Source: Delphinus delphis
Taxonomy: Eukaryota; Chordata; Mammalia; Artiodactyla; Delphinidae
DNA: 64,000 bases
Reading direction: 5' to 3'
Assembly: GCF_949987515.2 (NCBI RefSeq)
Contig: NC_082690.1
Coordinates: 108,622,400-108,686,399, forward strand
In this document: in pieces, positions 12,146-23,765 of the stretch
How the letters are laid out: every line of letters begins with the position of its first letter
How positions within the stretch are numbered: position 1 is the first letter of the stretch
Notes under the pieces: model-generated
Seen by the model: the letters and a program-made list of their open reading frames with translations, nothing else
Database searches by the model: none
What the model was told of the DNA's origin: nothing
Made by a program: the position numbers and the translations under genes

Positions 12146-12178
12146 TTGCATCTGGGAAACTGAGGCCCAGGGGACAGG
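12146..12178 (+). mobile_element. MIR core-like fragment
   Basis: GGGAAACTGAGGCCCAGG matches the conserved MIR core word. The flanks do not extend the match, so this is a weak call. Confidence 0.35.
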
Positions 12179-12601
12179 AGAGTCTCGCTCCATGCTGGGG
12201 GAGCCGGAGCCCCGGGGTGGGTGATCCAGCGGCGGGAGGGCTGGGTCACCGCCGAGGGGCCTGGGCCGGGGAGGAAGCCGCAGCAATGACCTCATCCCCT
12301 AGGCCTCCGGGCCGCGGCTCACGGGGTTTTTAACCGCAGCATCGCAGGACAATTCCCTGGTATGTTCCCCACCAGAAGGCATGGAATACGCGGTGTCTGT
12401 GTTGTGCTTTTGAGTGCCTCTCTCTTTGTGTGGGATTTGAAAAAGGAAGGAAAAAAAAAACAAAAAAAAAAACCCCTCGATTTCAGAGACAAAAACCAGC
12501 CCCTCACCTGGGCCCAGCCTGGGTCTCTTATTCCAGAGAGCGGGGAGGGGAGTGTTTCTGCCACAGCAGCAGGACAGGGGGAGACACAGAAGAGCCACCC
12601 A

Positions 12602-12812
12602 GACCCAGAACTCGTCCACAGGCGCGCGTGCGCACAGAAACACGGGCACAGAGCACACACGCACGGACCCACGCACACACACGTGCGTGCACACGGCGAT
12701 GTGCACGAGCAGACACACACGCACACCGCACGCCTACATGCACAGACACACGTGCACACAGGCAGGCACACACACGTACGCGCACACACACACACACACA
12801 CCCAGGGCTTCC
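12602..12812. repeat. Long degenerate CA/CG-rich alternating repeat
   Basis: About 210 bp of interrupted CACA, CACG and GTGC units, with a purer (CA)n run at 12784-12802. It looks like an old, mutated dinucleotide array with embedded CGCACG units, and is a Z-DNA candidate. The open frames here (poly T-H, H-A and C-V types) are repeat artefacts. Confidence 0.85.
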
Positions 12813-12849
12813 TGTGAATTCAGGAACCATGTTGGGAGCCGGCCCTGCA

Positions 12850-13175
12850 GCCCTGGCAGTGGCCCTTTTCCCCGGGAAACCACAAACAAGGCTCAGATCT
12901 CAAACGGGCCCATTCACGGCCCCGGGACAGACCCTGCAGCAGAGATGAGATTCCACCCAAAATGGCTTTTTCAGGCCCCCCAAATCTCCCTGGTTCAGCA
13001 GAACGCTTAATCCCTCGGAGGCCGCCCTGGGGCTCCCTCACACAGAGCTGAGATAACAGCTCTCTGGCCCCATAAAAGCGAGCGCATGAAAAGAAAGGAA
13101 GAAATATGGGCTCTCTGGGAAAACACAGCTTTGAATGACTTTTTCTCCACCATTTAAGCATCGTGCTGCTCTCGG
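12850..13175. promoter_or_regulatory. Candidate regulatory block beside a CpG island
   Basis: This unique mixed-composition sequence holds recognisable site-like words: AACCACAAACAAGG (RUNX/forkhead-like) near 12878, GAGATAACAGC (GATA-like) near 13050, and a TATA-like CCATAAAAGCG at 13070-13080. The CpG-dense block begins about 100 bp downstream on the plus strand. The function is inferred; conservation was not tested. Confidence 0.4.
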
Positions 13176-13179
13176 AATC

Positions 13180-13480
13180 CTGTGTGGAGCCCACGCTCGG
13201 CCCCTCCTGGGCTCCCGGCTGCGGTCTGGCTCCGCTCGGAGCTCTGGGCCGGGGCCAGCGGTGCCCGCGATCCGCGGACAACAGCGCCACCTGGTGTCCC
13301 GCGGCCCCGCCCTGGGCCGCCTGCAAACACCCGCCCCCGCGGCCCCCTCCCCAAACCCGGTCTCCCTCCGCCTGGGGGCTACCCCCGTCCCCACCCCGCA
13401 GGCTGCCACCTCCACCGAGAGCTCTGGGGCGCTGCGCCTGCCCGGCCCACCTGAGGCTGCCCGCTGCAGGAGGGTCCCTG
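13180..13480. promoter_or_regulatory. CpG island in KCNQ1 intron 2
   Basis: I counted about 29 CpGs in roughly 280 bp at about 75% GC, giving an observed/expected ratio near 0.75. This meets the usual CpG-island criteria apart from the window edges. It contains a CTCF-core-like site at 13284-13297. It is not the imprinting centre KvDMR1, which in other mammals lies in a later KCNQ1 intron. Confidence 0.65.
13284..13297 (-). promoter_or_regulatory. CTCF-core-like site
   Basis: GCGCCACCTGGTGT fits the reverse of the CTCF core at 13 of 14 positions by hand comparison. It lies inside the CpG island. Confidence 0.4.
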
Positions 13481-13861
13481 CCCGTCCCCACGACCCCCCA
13501 GCACCCGCTTACCTCCTCCTTCCCCTCTCAGGGCAGCTCCTCCTCCAGGAAGCCCTCAGCATCCCCGCAGACAACCCCCCACCCCCCTCCCCCAGTCCCT
13601 CTTCACCTCTAACCTCCTTCCCGTCCCCACCCCGGACATAACTCACATCTACCCCGGAGGCTGGGCCCGGGGCGGCCTCATTCCTCCCAGTATCCCAGAC
13701 GCCCCACACCCGCCATGGCCATGACTCCAGTGGCAGCTGGATACGGCCAGCTTAAACCCACCGCAAAGGATCTGTCTCCACAGGCCAGTGAGTTAGGAAA
13801 CCCCTGGAAACCTTGCAAGGCCATCGAAAGGTTAGGTCTGAGGCCATGCTGCTCAAGCCCT

Positions 13862-13915
13862 CCGTTCTGCAGGTGGGGAAACCGAGGCCCAGGACTGCAC
13901 ACAGCTTGAGGTGCC
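13862..13915 (+). mobile_element. MIR-like fragment
   Basis: CTGCAGGTGGGGAAACCGAGGCCCAGGACTG-type sequence followed by CACACAGCTTG matches the MIR core (GATGAGGAAACTGAGGC...CACACAGCT). Confidence 0.5.
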
Positions 13916-14309
13916 CCCCGGGGCCGCTCTGGGCACGTGGGTCAAAGGAGGGGTATCCAAACCCCGGAAGCACCGCTCTGGGCCTGCGGAGGGGTCGCAG
14001 CCCCTGGGGCCCTGCCTTCAGGGGTGGGGAACAGAGCAAGGAGACAGACCCTGTGACTCCCCCCTCCCTCCCGCAGACCCCTGTCACACCCAGACCGCTG
14101 GGGCAGGAGCGGGGTGTGCCGCAGGAGGGACGGGGACCGCGCAGAAGGCGGTTAGGGAGGGGGTACTGAAGCAGTGACGGCCAAGTCGAGGCCTGACGGG
14201 AGGAGAAGCCGGTCCTGTGACATGCCGAGCGGAGCACGTGCAAGGGCCCCGAGGCGGCCGGGAGTGTCCAAGGGTCAGCAAACAGTGCATCAGAGCGGAG
14301 GGGAGCAGC

Positions 14310-14327
14310 GGGGGGGGGGGGGGGGGA
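14310..14327. repeat. Poly-G run (18 G)
   Basis: An uninterrupted run of 18 G. It is a likely G-quadruplex former and a place where sequencing length errors are common. Confidence 0.9.
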
Positions 14328-14745
14328 CAGACATGCGGGCGGTGCCGGGCGAGCAGCACTTGGGGGCCTGAGAGGCCCAGCTGATCCTGAAAGCCACCGG
14401 GAGCTTCTAGAACGATCGGAGTTTTGTTCTGGGGAGTCGCCCCCACAACCAATGGCTGCTGTGTGGAGAGGACTCCCGGGGGGACGCGAGGGTGGCAGCG
14501 CGCAAGGTGCTGATGTGAGAGAACGGGGGTGGACGAAGGAGGCGGCACAGGGTCTCTCCCCTCAAAGGGGTGGGACGGGAGATGTGACCAGAGCGGGGGG
14601 CCCTCTGCTTGGAGCAGGGGAGCTCCGGGATGACCGCTGGCACACGCATCCCGGGCCCCAGAGAGCGAGGGGTTAGGACCGCACCCCCAGCTTGGGCCGA
14701 GCCCCCATCTTCAGCAGGGGAACGGTGCCCGCACTGCAGAGAACG

Positions 14746-14760
14746 GCCACCAGGTGGCAC
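14746..14760 (+). promoter_or_regulatory. CTCF core consensus match
   Basis: GCCACCAGGTGGCAC matches the consensus NCCASYAGRKGGCRS at all 15 positions. It is also close to palindromic. Whether it is bound is not known from sequence. Confidence 0.5.
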
Positions 14761-15279
14761 GCGGGCCTCACAAATGCCGGGACTGAGGGTGGAGGTCGGT
14801 GCTCAGCAGGGAGCGGGCGGGCGGGCGGGGGCTGCCGGGCAGGGACCTGCCGGGACTCGGGGGCCCGGACGGCACCACGAAGCCTGCGAGGAGACCTGTC
14901 TGAACGTGAGAGCACTGACTGGGGAGGGAGGTGCTCCCGGCCAGGCCAAGGGGAGAGTGGAGGCCGGACCAGGGGAGGCCCGAGGCCGCCAGGGTCTGCC
15001 CCCACCCCCAGGGCGGTCCTGGGGTGACCCCCCCACCAAGGGTCTGGTTTCAGTGGCGATTCCCGGGCCGAGAGTCTATGCGGGCTTCACCCGGCCCATC
15101 CCAGCTGCACCCAGAGGCCCTGCATGAGATGCCCAAGGATTTGGCACCTGGACTCAGGACCCTCGGGGCTGATGCAGGGCCCGGGGCGGCAGGGTGCACA
15201 CAGGGGCGGTCCCTGGGATGCTTTACATCTAAAAACCTAAGAGTAAACCTCCCAGCAGAGGAGGAACTGACCCCAGTCA

Positions 15280-15655
15280 CTCAGGGGGCCTTATGGGCTG
15301 AACTGTGTCCCCCGCAAATCCCTATGCGGAAGCCCTAACCCCCAAGTCCTCAGGATGTGACTGTATTTGGAGCTGGGCCTTCAAAGAGGTGAGGAAGGTA
15401 AAATGAGGTCACTAGGGTGACCCTAACCCCACAGGACTGGGGTCCTTATGAGAAGAGGAGGTCAGGACACAGACACACACAGAGGGACGACCCCGTGAGG
15501 ACGCAGGGAGAAGACGGCCGTCTACACGCCGAGGAGAGAGGCCTCAGGAGGAACCAGCCCTGCCCACACCTGGGTCTGGGATTCCAGCCTCCAGGACCAG
15601 GAGATAATACATCCTGTCGCTTAAGCCGCCCGGGCTGTGGACTTAGTTATGGCCC
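15280..15655 (+). mobile_element. MLT1-type (ERVL-MaLR) LTR relic
   Basis: Characteristic successive words of a MaLR LTR are present: GGCTGAACTGTGTCCCCC, CCTAACCCCCAAGTCCTCAG, GTGACTGTATTTGGA, GGTCCTTATGAGAAGAGGA, GGACACAGACACAC, AGAAGACGGCCGTCTACA, GAGAGAGGCCTCAGGAGG, CTTAAGCCGCCCGG. No internal retroviral sequence was seen, so it is a solitary LTR. Its strand is antisense to KCNQ1. Confidence 0.85.
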
Positions 15656-16319
15656 CAGGAGACCTACAGGGGGCGGGCAGCCAACCAGGCCCCTGGGCCC
15701 AGCACCACCAGCACTTACATTTGGTAGAACGGCAGCCTTGGAATCTGGGCCCAGCCCGGCAAGGTCTTCCTGGCCCCTTCCAGCCACTGCCTCTTGAACC
15801 TCAGTTACCTTGGCCGCGAGGAGACCCCGGGAGCAACTCGCAGAGCAGATGTGCTTTGTGCGGTCTGGGCAGGGGCTCAAATCACCCTGTGATAACCCAA
15901 AACGCCAGAGACACCCCCCAACTTTCTCCACTCTCTCCCTGCCCCCCACAGCTCCTCCCCTGCAGTCTGGGAGGTGGGAAGGAGGCCGGCCAGAGGGAAG
16001 GACAGTCCCCAGCCTGGGAAGCAGACACACGGCCGGCCAGGGCACCCGGGATGCTCACAGCAGAGAGAAGCACCTCCGGCTCACCCAGAGGGAGATGACC
16101 CCTGGCCTGCCCCAGGGCCTGCCCAGAGCAGGGGTTTGGGGACATCTCTCTGCAGGCCAAGAGTAACCGTCATACTGCCCGAGGGCACTTCTGCAAGGAG
16201 CTGCGGCCTCTGGGGCCTTGGCACGGACCTGGCTGGCACCCAGGTTACCTCCATAGGTCCTCAGGACCAGGCGAGCGGGGGAAGGCTCCATGACCCCAAA
16301 AGGCCCTCCGTCTTGCTGG

Positions 16320-17540
16320 GATGGCGGCCGTCCTACTTTTCAAACAAGTCCCTACCTTTATATGAGAAAGTATAACCCAACAGGACAGTAGAAACAAAAT
16401 GCCGGGACAGTTATCCCGGGAAAGCATGGACATCCGCCGACACCTCCACAGAGGCAGGAAAGACACCCGAAAGTCAACACCATCACTTTAGAATCATGTC
16501 CTCTCATTGGACTTGAAGGACTGCCCCCCCCCACCTCTCTGCCCGGGAGGGCACATTCCTTCAGAGGAAGCACAGGGAGCCCCCTCACCCCTGGCCCGGT
16601 AAGCGGAGTGACTGACAGATGCCAGTCTCCACACCTGAACAGCACGCTAGACCAAACCAGGCAGTGGAATTCCAAAGTCAGAAAACTCTAAAGGACCAGA
16701 GGAGAAACTCCCGCACACAATAACAAAACAGAGGCCGTCACAGGCTGTACAAGCGACAGGAGCAAAGGCTTTTCCAAGACACCAAAATAGCCTCCAGGAA
16801 ACGTAATGGAAGAGAAGCTCCCATCTGAGACGGCAACTAACAACCACCATTATCATATTAAACATAATAACAACGACGGTCTATTACATTAAAAATAATA
16901 ACAACAACGGTCTAAAAGCCACATCACGAAACCATAAAAGCCTCCTGGGTAGAACAGACACAGCTTGACCATGGACAGAAAGACCCCACCCCAGAGAGAT
17001 GTCGGTCTCCCCAGATGCATTCATCAAACACCATCGGATTTTTTCTGGGAGGCAGACAAGCTGATTGTGAAGGTCACTGGGGAGAACAAACAAACAGGAA
17101 AGAATTGCCCCTGAAAGAGAAGAGCTGGGCACGGATATTAACCACTTGTTAAAACAGATTTGAGGGCAGACATCAGCAAAGCAGCATGGCTGTGGGAGAG
17201 AGGCACGGACAAGCAGCCGTGGACAGAACAGGGAGATCCCAGAGCAGAGCCGCTGGCATCTGGACATCTGGTTCACAACAAAAATGGCTCCTCAAACTGG
17301 GGAGCAAAGACACACTTTGGAGTAAGTGGTGCTGGGAGGGGGCAGACGAGAGGGACAGAGCGAGAGCGAATCTGACCTTCACGCCGGGATGTGCCCACTG
17401 CCGTCAACAGCTTAAAACCACATGACTAACCCGGACGAGTGCTTGAGGCAGCTGTGGCTGTTTCTCTATACCCTGAGAGGGGGAAACTCCTGTGACCCCA
17501 AATCCAGAAACATCAAAGGGAAAGTGGAGCCGACGGCATG
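16320..17540. mobile_element. Possible very old LINE relic
   Basis: A-rich sequence with LINE-like texture; the part near 17275-17420 loosely follows an L1 ORF2 tail region. A short imperfect tandem duplication (ATTA...AATAATAACAACRACGGTCT) lies at about 16857-16915. The identification is tentative, and this could be unique AT-richer intron. Confidence 0.35.
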
Positions 17541-17699
17541 CAAATAAAACAGGCACGGCCTCAAGGCCACGTTACGAGGACTTGGGGACCCAAGCTTGCA
17601 GCCATCAGTTGGCCAGGGCTGGAGGCAACCTGGCCAGAGGCTGGGGCAGGGGCTGAGACACCTGCAGGGTCCGAGTACCAGCCAGACCCGGGGCCACGG

Positions 17700-17835
17700 C
17701 GCAGGCCGAGCAGACCACAACCCCGGCTCCTTGTGCCCGCGTCCTCCTGTCCTTCCTTCCTGGCCCAGCTCAGAAGCCCCCTCCTCCAGGAAGCTCTCCC
17801 AGACCACCAGGCCCCGGGGTCCTCCCATTCTTTGG
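17700..17835 (+). mobile_element. L2-like 3' region fossil
   Basis: GGCCCAGCTCAGAAGCCCCCTCCTCCAGGAAGCTCTCCCAGAC-type order parallels the conserved L2 stretch (CCCAGCTCAAATGTCACCTCCTC...GAAGCCTTCCCTGAC). Confidence 0.55.
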
Positions 17836-17843
17836 CCTTCTCA

Positions 17844-18190
<347 letters not shown>

Positions 18191-19599
18191 ATGCCCCCCC
18201 CTCCCCGCTCAGACGCGGCCCAGGCCCGGGGAGCAGGCCCTGCCCTCCCCGGGTCTGAGGGTTCCAAGGGCCGCCAACCCTGACCGCCGACCGTCAACAG
18301 TGCACCAAGTGTGGCACGGCCAAAGGCACGTGACGTCACCCGGCCTCGAAGGGATGAGCTCTGACCCAGGCTACGGTGGGATGGGCCTTGGGACCCCAAG
18401 CCGGGAACCAGCCCCTGCCCACCACCTGTCTCTAAGGTGTCCAGGACGGAAATCCACAGAGCAGAGAGCAGCCTGGTGACCTCCGGGGCCAGAGGGGCCT
18501 CCTTCGGGGGAGGGGAACGTCCTGCACCTGCACCTGCACGTAGGGGTGGTGGCCGCAGGGCTCTGTGGCCGTCCGGACAACCAGGGCAGCGCGCCCAACA
18601 CCAGCTCAGGGGCTGCAGCACAGGCGCCAGGAGCGGGCGTCTCCTGCAGCCGCTAACGGGGCGCCACCAGAGCCTGGGCTCCCAGGCGGGAGGCTGCTCT
18701 GACGCCTGCCTCCCCCTCCCCATCCCGGGGGTGGGGGTGTGGGGAGGCCAGAGGTGGAGCCCACGAGCTGAACAAAGGGAAGGCGGCAGCCCCTGCCCCC
18801 GGGGCCAGCCCCCAGGCTCAGCCCCTCCCACCCCATCCCTGCACAGACGGGCTGCTCTGACCACACCCGAACCAGTAAGGCTTCCTGAAGGCAGACCCTC
18901 GGGCCCTTCCCTCCACGTCCCTGGATGAGACCAGGCCGAGCCCCCAGCCCTCCTCCTGCCTGGGAAGAGGACGACTCTAGCGGGGGCTCCAAGCACTCTC
19001 TCCAGGTGGGTCCTCGCGTGGCCCCGGGGCTGCAGATGTGGAGACAGCTCTCTGGGCCCACGCCACGGAGCCCTGGCCCTCTCCCCACCGAGATCCTGCT
19101 GTCTGCAGTTGCTTTCACCCCCCATCCCCACACGCCTGCCCTGTGCCCACTAGGAAGCCCACTGCATCTCCCCCACTGCCCCACTCCTCCCCACTCCAGC
19201 CCACCTTCCCTCCCGGCCCCTCAGAGTCCGCTGAGAACAGGCTGCCCGACACAGACCACACCCCACATTTCCTGGAGGAGACAGGACCCAGGCCGCCCAG
19301 ATGCTCCTCCCTGCCTGGGGAGCCCCCCCCAAGACCCGGCTGCTCTCCCGCAGCTCTCGGGGTTCCCTCTAACAGCTCTCGTCTCCACCTCTCTCCTGGT
19401 GCCTCACACAGGCTGGGTCAGCTGGACCCACAGAGCCGGGTCCCAGCCACCCCTCTGCACCCTGCCCCTTCGTCAGCCTTGTCTCTTGTCCTGACCACAG
19501 TGCTTGCCTCCACCCTGGGCCCCAGAGTCCACCCTGCCCGGCCACTGACTGAGCCCTCAACATCACCCCCACATGACACCACAGTGACCCTGACCCCAG
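18191..19599. other. KCNQ1: GC-rich intron upstream of exon 2
   Basis: Unique GC-rich sequence. A hexamer run CCTGCACCTGCACCTGCACG lies at 18522-18541. No coding signal was seen apart from composition-driven open frames. Confidence 0.55.
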
Positions 19600-19604
19600 C
19601 TCCT

Positions 19605-19905
19605 TCCCAGCATGCCCCGCCCCCCGCCTGCCTCGGGGCCTTTGCACCTGCCAGTGCCCCGCCTGCAAGCTCCGCACCCTCACCCGCAAACGGGACCCAA
19701 CGCTCACCCCCACGTGCCTCCACCTGTGTCCTTCATGCTCACATATCACCGCCGGGCCTGGGGCCTGTTTGTCCCCTTCTGCGCCGTCCACCCCCAAGAC
19801 CACGAGCCCCCAGAGGAGGGCTGTGGGGTGCCACCCCCGCCACACCCCACGCCGGGGACGGGGTCTGGCGCACAGCAGGTACTCAGCCCGCACCTGCTCA
19901 GGTGC
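19605..19905 (+). mobile_element. L2-like fossil
   Basis: GCCTCGGGGCCTTTGCACCTGC near 19634 and a later CACAGCAGGTACTCAG near 19870 are diverged versions of L2 3' landmark words. The stretch between them is heavily mutated. Confidence 0.45.
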
Positions 19906-22900
19906 ACCTCCATCGAGTCCCAGCTCCCTCCTCCGTCCCTCCCACGCTGGCCCTTCCTCTGCGCCCCGCCCTCCTCTCTTCGGGGTACAGCCTGGCTCAC
20001 ACCAGCCCCCGCCAGGACGCTGGACCCGAAGCACAGTCTGAACGCAGCCCCGAGTCCCGCAGCGGCTCCCAGCAGGACCCCGGGAGCCGCAGCCCTCGTT
20101 TGGCCTGGGGCCTCCTGGGACGGGAGACGCCAGCGCCCCAGGGCCCAAGGCCGCCACACCCGGTGCCACCCCCAGGACCCTGCACGCCCACCACCCACTC
20201 TGCCCGACTGCAGACTTGCCTGCCAGCTCAGAAGGGCGTCCAGGCCCGCCCAGCCCCCAGGGAAGCCCTTTAACAGATGTAGCCGTGCCTCCCTGCTGGG
20301 ACCTGAGGGCATCCCTTGTGTGGTGACTGAGACCCTGGGCCCCCACCTCAGGAAGCTTTCGATCTCAGGGGGACACAAGCGAACCCTGGCTGGCAGAGCG
20401 AGTGCCTGGCTGGCCCGACTGTCCCTCAGGCACAGAGCTCACTTGCCCCCGGCCCACACCCCGAAGCCCCGTGAGTCCCAGGGCCTCGCTGCCCGGCTCG
20501 GCCGAGAGAAACCAGGGCAGGTGAGGTCCCCCAAGGAGGGAGGTGCCCACCCCACCCCACCCCTGCCCCCAGGCCCCCTGGGTGTGGAGGCAGCCACACA
20601 AAGAAGCCACACTGCCTACAACGCGGTCCAGGCTGCTTCCGGGCCTCAGTTCCCCCATCGACACAGCCGGAGCCACGGCCCGCGGCCACTGCCTCTCAGG
20701 CCAGTGGACATCGGGCAGGGACTCAGGGGTCAGTCCTGTGGCTGCCCAAGGCTGGGCCCAGTGTCCCACCTCGTGCCCTCTCCTCCTGAGAAGATGGGCA
20801 GAACCCGCCCGCCCACGGCCCGTGGGGGTACTTCAACCACTCTCCGTCGGGCCACAGGAAGCCGTCCGGGGACAGATGCCACAGATGCTACGTACAGGGA
20901 AACAGGGGCTCGGGCTCCACGCTTCCCAAGGGTGAATGAACCTCGCGTGGTCAAACCACGGAGGTCACGAGGCCAAGGCCCGGGGGTGGGGGCGGGGAGC
21001 ACGACACACGTGGTCTCATCTCTCTCTGACCACCCCCGCCCCGAGGGACATTTGCGATGACACCCAGGGTCTGCCAGGTGATCCAGGACAATCCCCCAGA
21101 TCCAGATCCTTCTCTTAGCCACACCTGCGAAGCCCCCTTTTCCACACACACTCACACTCAGATCCAAAGGTCAGGACACCACCATCAGGGCTGACCCGCA
21201 GTCCCCACGTCAATAAAACCAGCCTCAGCTCTGAGTCACGTGCCCTGTGCCCCGCACCACTGTCCCCAAGCCTGCGGCGACCCGCAGCCAGGAAGGTGAG
21301 GGCCGGGAGGGGAGGGGGCCGGCCCGGGCCAGGCCTGGACCCAGGTCTTTGGGCCCCACTGCCCAGGGCTCCCCAGCCTCCACGGCCAGGATGTGCTCGA
21401 AAAGTCCTGAATTCCCTGCTGTCTCCTGTCTCCCAAGGCAGACGAAGCAGACGGAGCAGCGGCGCATCGTGGTGGGCGCTGCACGTGCTGCCAGGCGGCG
21501 GCTTGGCCGTGCTCTGGGCCTAGGAGGCCGCCGTCACCCTCCTACAAGGCCTGTCCCTGTATGACTCTTGCTGCCAGGGTGGCAACCGGCCGTTCGCTGT
21601 CGCTGTTAGGATGACCCCGGACAGAAAGCAGAGCGAGGGCGTGTTAGAACCGCGTGCCAGGCCGGGGCACAGAGACCCCGGGCGAGGCCTGGGGAGCGTC
21701 TTGAATGGGCTGCAGGTACCACGGCTGCCGGGAGACCTCTTGTACTCGCTGCCCTGTGTCTGGCTGCGCTCAGGGGGCCGGGGCAAGGGTGACTGAGCCT
21801 TGCCAAGGAGGAAGGTTCTGGCCAGAGCAGCCCTGCCTGGGGCTGTGGACAGGCCTGCATGGAGGGTGACAGCAGGGCGGGTGCCCTCACCCCGAGCTCC
21901 GCTCAGAGGTGCACGGAGACCCCCCGCTCTGTGCGCCCAGAGGCTGAGGCTCTGGGTCAGAGCGCGGGGCCCCTGCCCGGGAGCTCCTCCCCGGGGACCC
22001 GGCTGGAGACGGCTTTCCCTGGAGATCAGGGGGTTTGGCGTTCACGATCTCTCCACACTTTGCTAGTCTCAGCCTTGCTGCATTCTGAAGGCTAAACAGC
22101 TCTTCAACTATTCGCACACGTCGTGCTAGTTTCAGAAAGAATCCCTTAACAAAGGCGATTCTTGTCCCCTCCAACCTGTCCTGCGTGGGGCCCGGAGCCT
22201 CAGCGATGCCAAGATAGGGTCCCTGCCCTTCGGGGGCCCGCAGCAGCCTGAGGCGCCTGACACCCCCCTCCTGCCTCTGCGGGGCTGGCCACCACCTGTC
22301 CATTCCAGCTCACCTCCCAAGGCCCCAAAACCAGGCAGCCACAGACGCCAGGAGCTGGGAGACAGAGGTCCAGGGAAAGAAGGAAACCACCCTGTTCTTT
22401 GGATGGGGCGTGGGGAGCAGGGCTGCGGGGGAGAAGAAGCCCCTTCGGCCCCCAGTGCTGCTAGATCCAACTTCCCAGGAGGGCATGTGCGTGCCCGAGG
22501 GAGGTGGCTACAGCCAGGGGGAGGCAGCTCCGGCCCGAGGACAATGGCCTGCTTGTGCCCTGACGGCTGACCCGCCCCGGGCACTGCGGCCGCCAGCCCC
22601 CGCCCCGAGGGACGTCCGGAACGTTATCGGACATCATTTCGGGATCTGTGGCAGCAGGTGCCCTGGAAACACAGAAGAATGCAGGAGCCGTGCCAGGGCC
22701 GCGGGCCGCAGCTCAGCGGGAGGGCGCTCCAGGCGCAGGAGGCGGGCTGTAGACTGCACCCCCTTCAACCCCCGCAATGGGCTGGGACCCCCAGTACCTG
22801 GGACTGGCGGGCTCACCCAGGCCGGCGCCCCGCAGAGGCAGGGCGTGGGCTGGACCCTCGGGGAACCTACGTGAGTCTAACCGTGACGGTCTCTCCAGCC

Positions 22901-23214
22901 CACAGGGAAGCCTCTTTCAACACCGGGATGTTTCCCAGTGACGTTGAAAATGTGAACAAGAAGCACACACTTCACGTGCAAAGGGCCTGTGGCCTGTTCA
23001 AGGCGCCCTCAGAACCCAGACGCGAAAGACCTCAGCCTTCGGGCTCCCCGGGCTCTGAGCTGAGATTCCGGGACACTGAAATGCGGCACTGGGACGAATC
23101 AGAGAACGGAAGATGTGCCGTTACCTGTGTGCTCAAATTATTCAATGTATAAAAATTACGTACTTTGAAAAGCTCTGTCGGTCCAGCACGATTCTGCCCC
23201 TACGAGGTGCCTTT
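19906..23214. other. GC-rich unique intron sequence
   Basis: No gene was recognised. A weak reverse MIR-like word (GGGCCTCAGTTCCCCCATCG) lies near 20641. The long open frames (for example 19612-21060 plus) are Pro/Arg/Ala-rich and carry no domain. Confidence 0.5.
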
Positions 23215-23470
23215 GAGAGTCATCAAATCCAGACACAGAAAATAGGATGCTGGGGGCCAGGGGCTGGGGAAGGGGATGGGAAGTGAGTGTTTAATGGGGA
23301 CAGAGTGTGTCAGTTTGGGAAGATGAAGTTCTGGGGATGAACGGAGTGACGGCTGCACAGCAATGTGACTGCGCTTAGTGCCACTGAGCTGTGCGCTTAG
23401 AAATGGTTACAGGGTAAATTTTGTTACATGTATCTTAACACAATTTTTGCAAGTTTAAAAAAAAAAGGAA
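23215..23470 (+). mobile_element. Old L1 3' UTR fragment
   Basis: The landmarks GGGGGCCAGGGGCTGGG, TTTAATGGGGACAGAGTG, GAAGTTCTGGGGATG, GCCACTGAGCTGTGCGC, a TTACATGTATCTTAAC stretch and a terminal A10 follow the L1 3' end seen again at 43495-43700. Confidence 0.8.
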
Positions 23471-23479
23471 ACTAAGTAA

Positions 23480-23765
23480 ATGACTTCTATACACAAGCCC
23501 TGGATGGCTGTCGGTGTTTGACAAAGGCTATAAATGAGGCTGAGCGAGGTTCAAAAACCCGCCCACTCTGCCTGGACCTTCGGGCGATAACAGACAGAGG
23601 GCTTGTCCAGTGGCCTAAAGCTCCCGGCCGAACTCTGAACGCGTGATTTAACAGATTAGCTGCTGACGTTCAAACCCCAGCCATATCGGAGGGGCTCCTC
23701 TTTGTACAAAAGTCACCCTGAAAGATAATAAACACCTCCGAACAAACAGGGGACAGGTAGCCCCG
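23480..23765. promoter_or_regulatory. Candidate conserved regulatory block
   Basis: A non-repeat, AT-richer island in GC-rich intron with dense site-like words: TGACAAAGGCTATAAATGAG (23520-23539), CGATAACAGACAG (23585), AGATTAGCTGCTGACG (23653) and AAGATAATAAACACC (23723). Inferred only from texture. Confidence 0.35.

Noticed and set aside
19612..21060. 482-codon plus-strand open frame, with a 411-codon frame overlapping from 19038
   Set aside because: Pro/Arg/His-rich translation without motifs; it overlaps an L2 fossil and minus-strand frames of similar length, as expected from composition.
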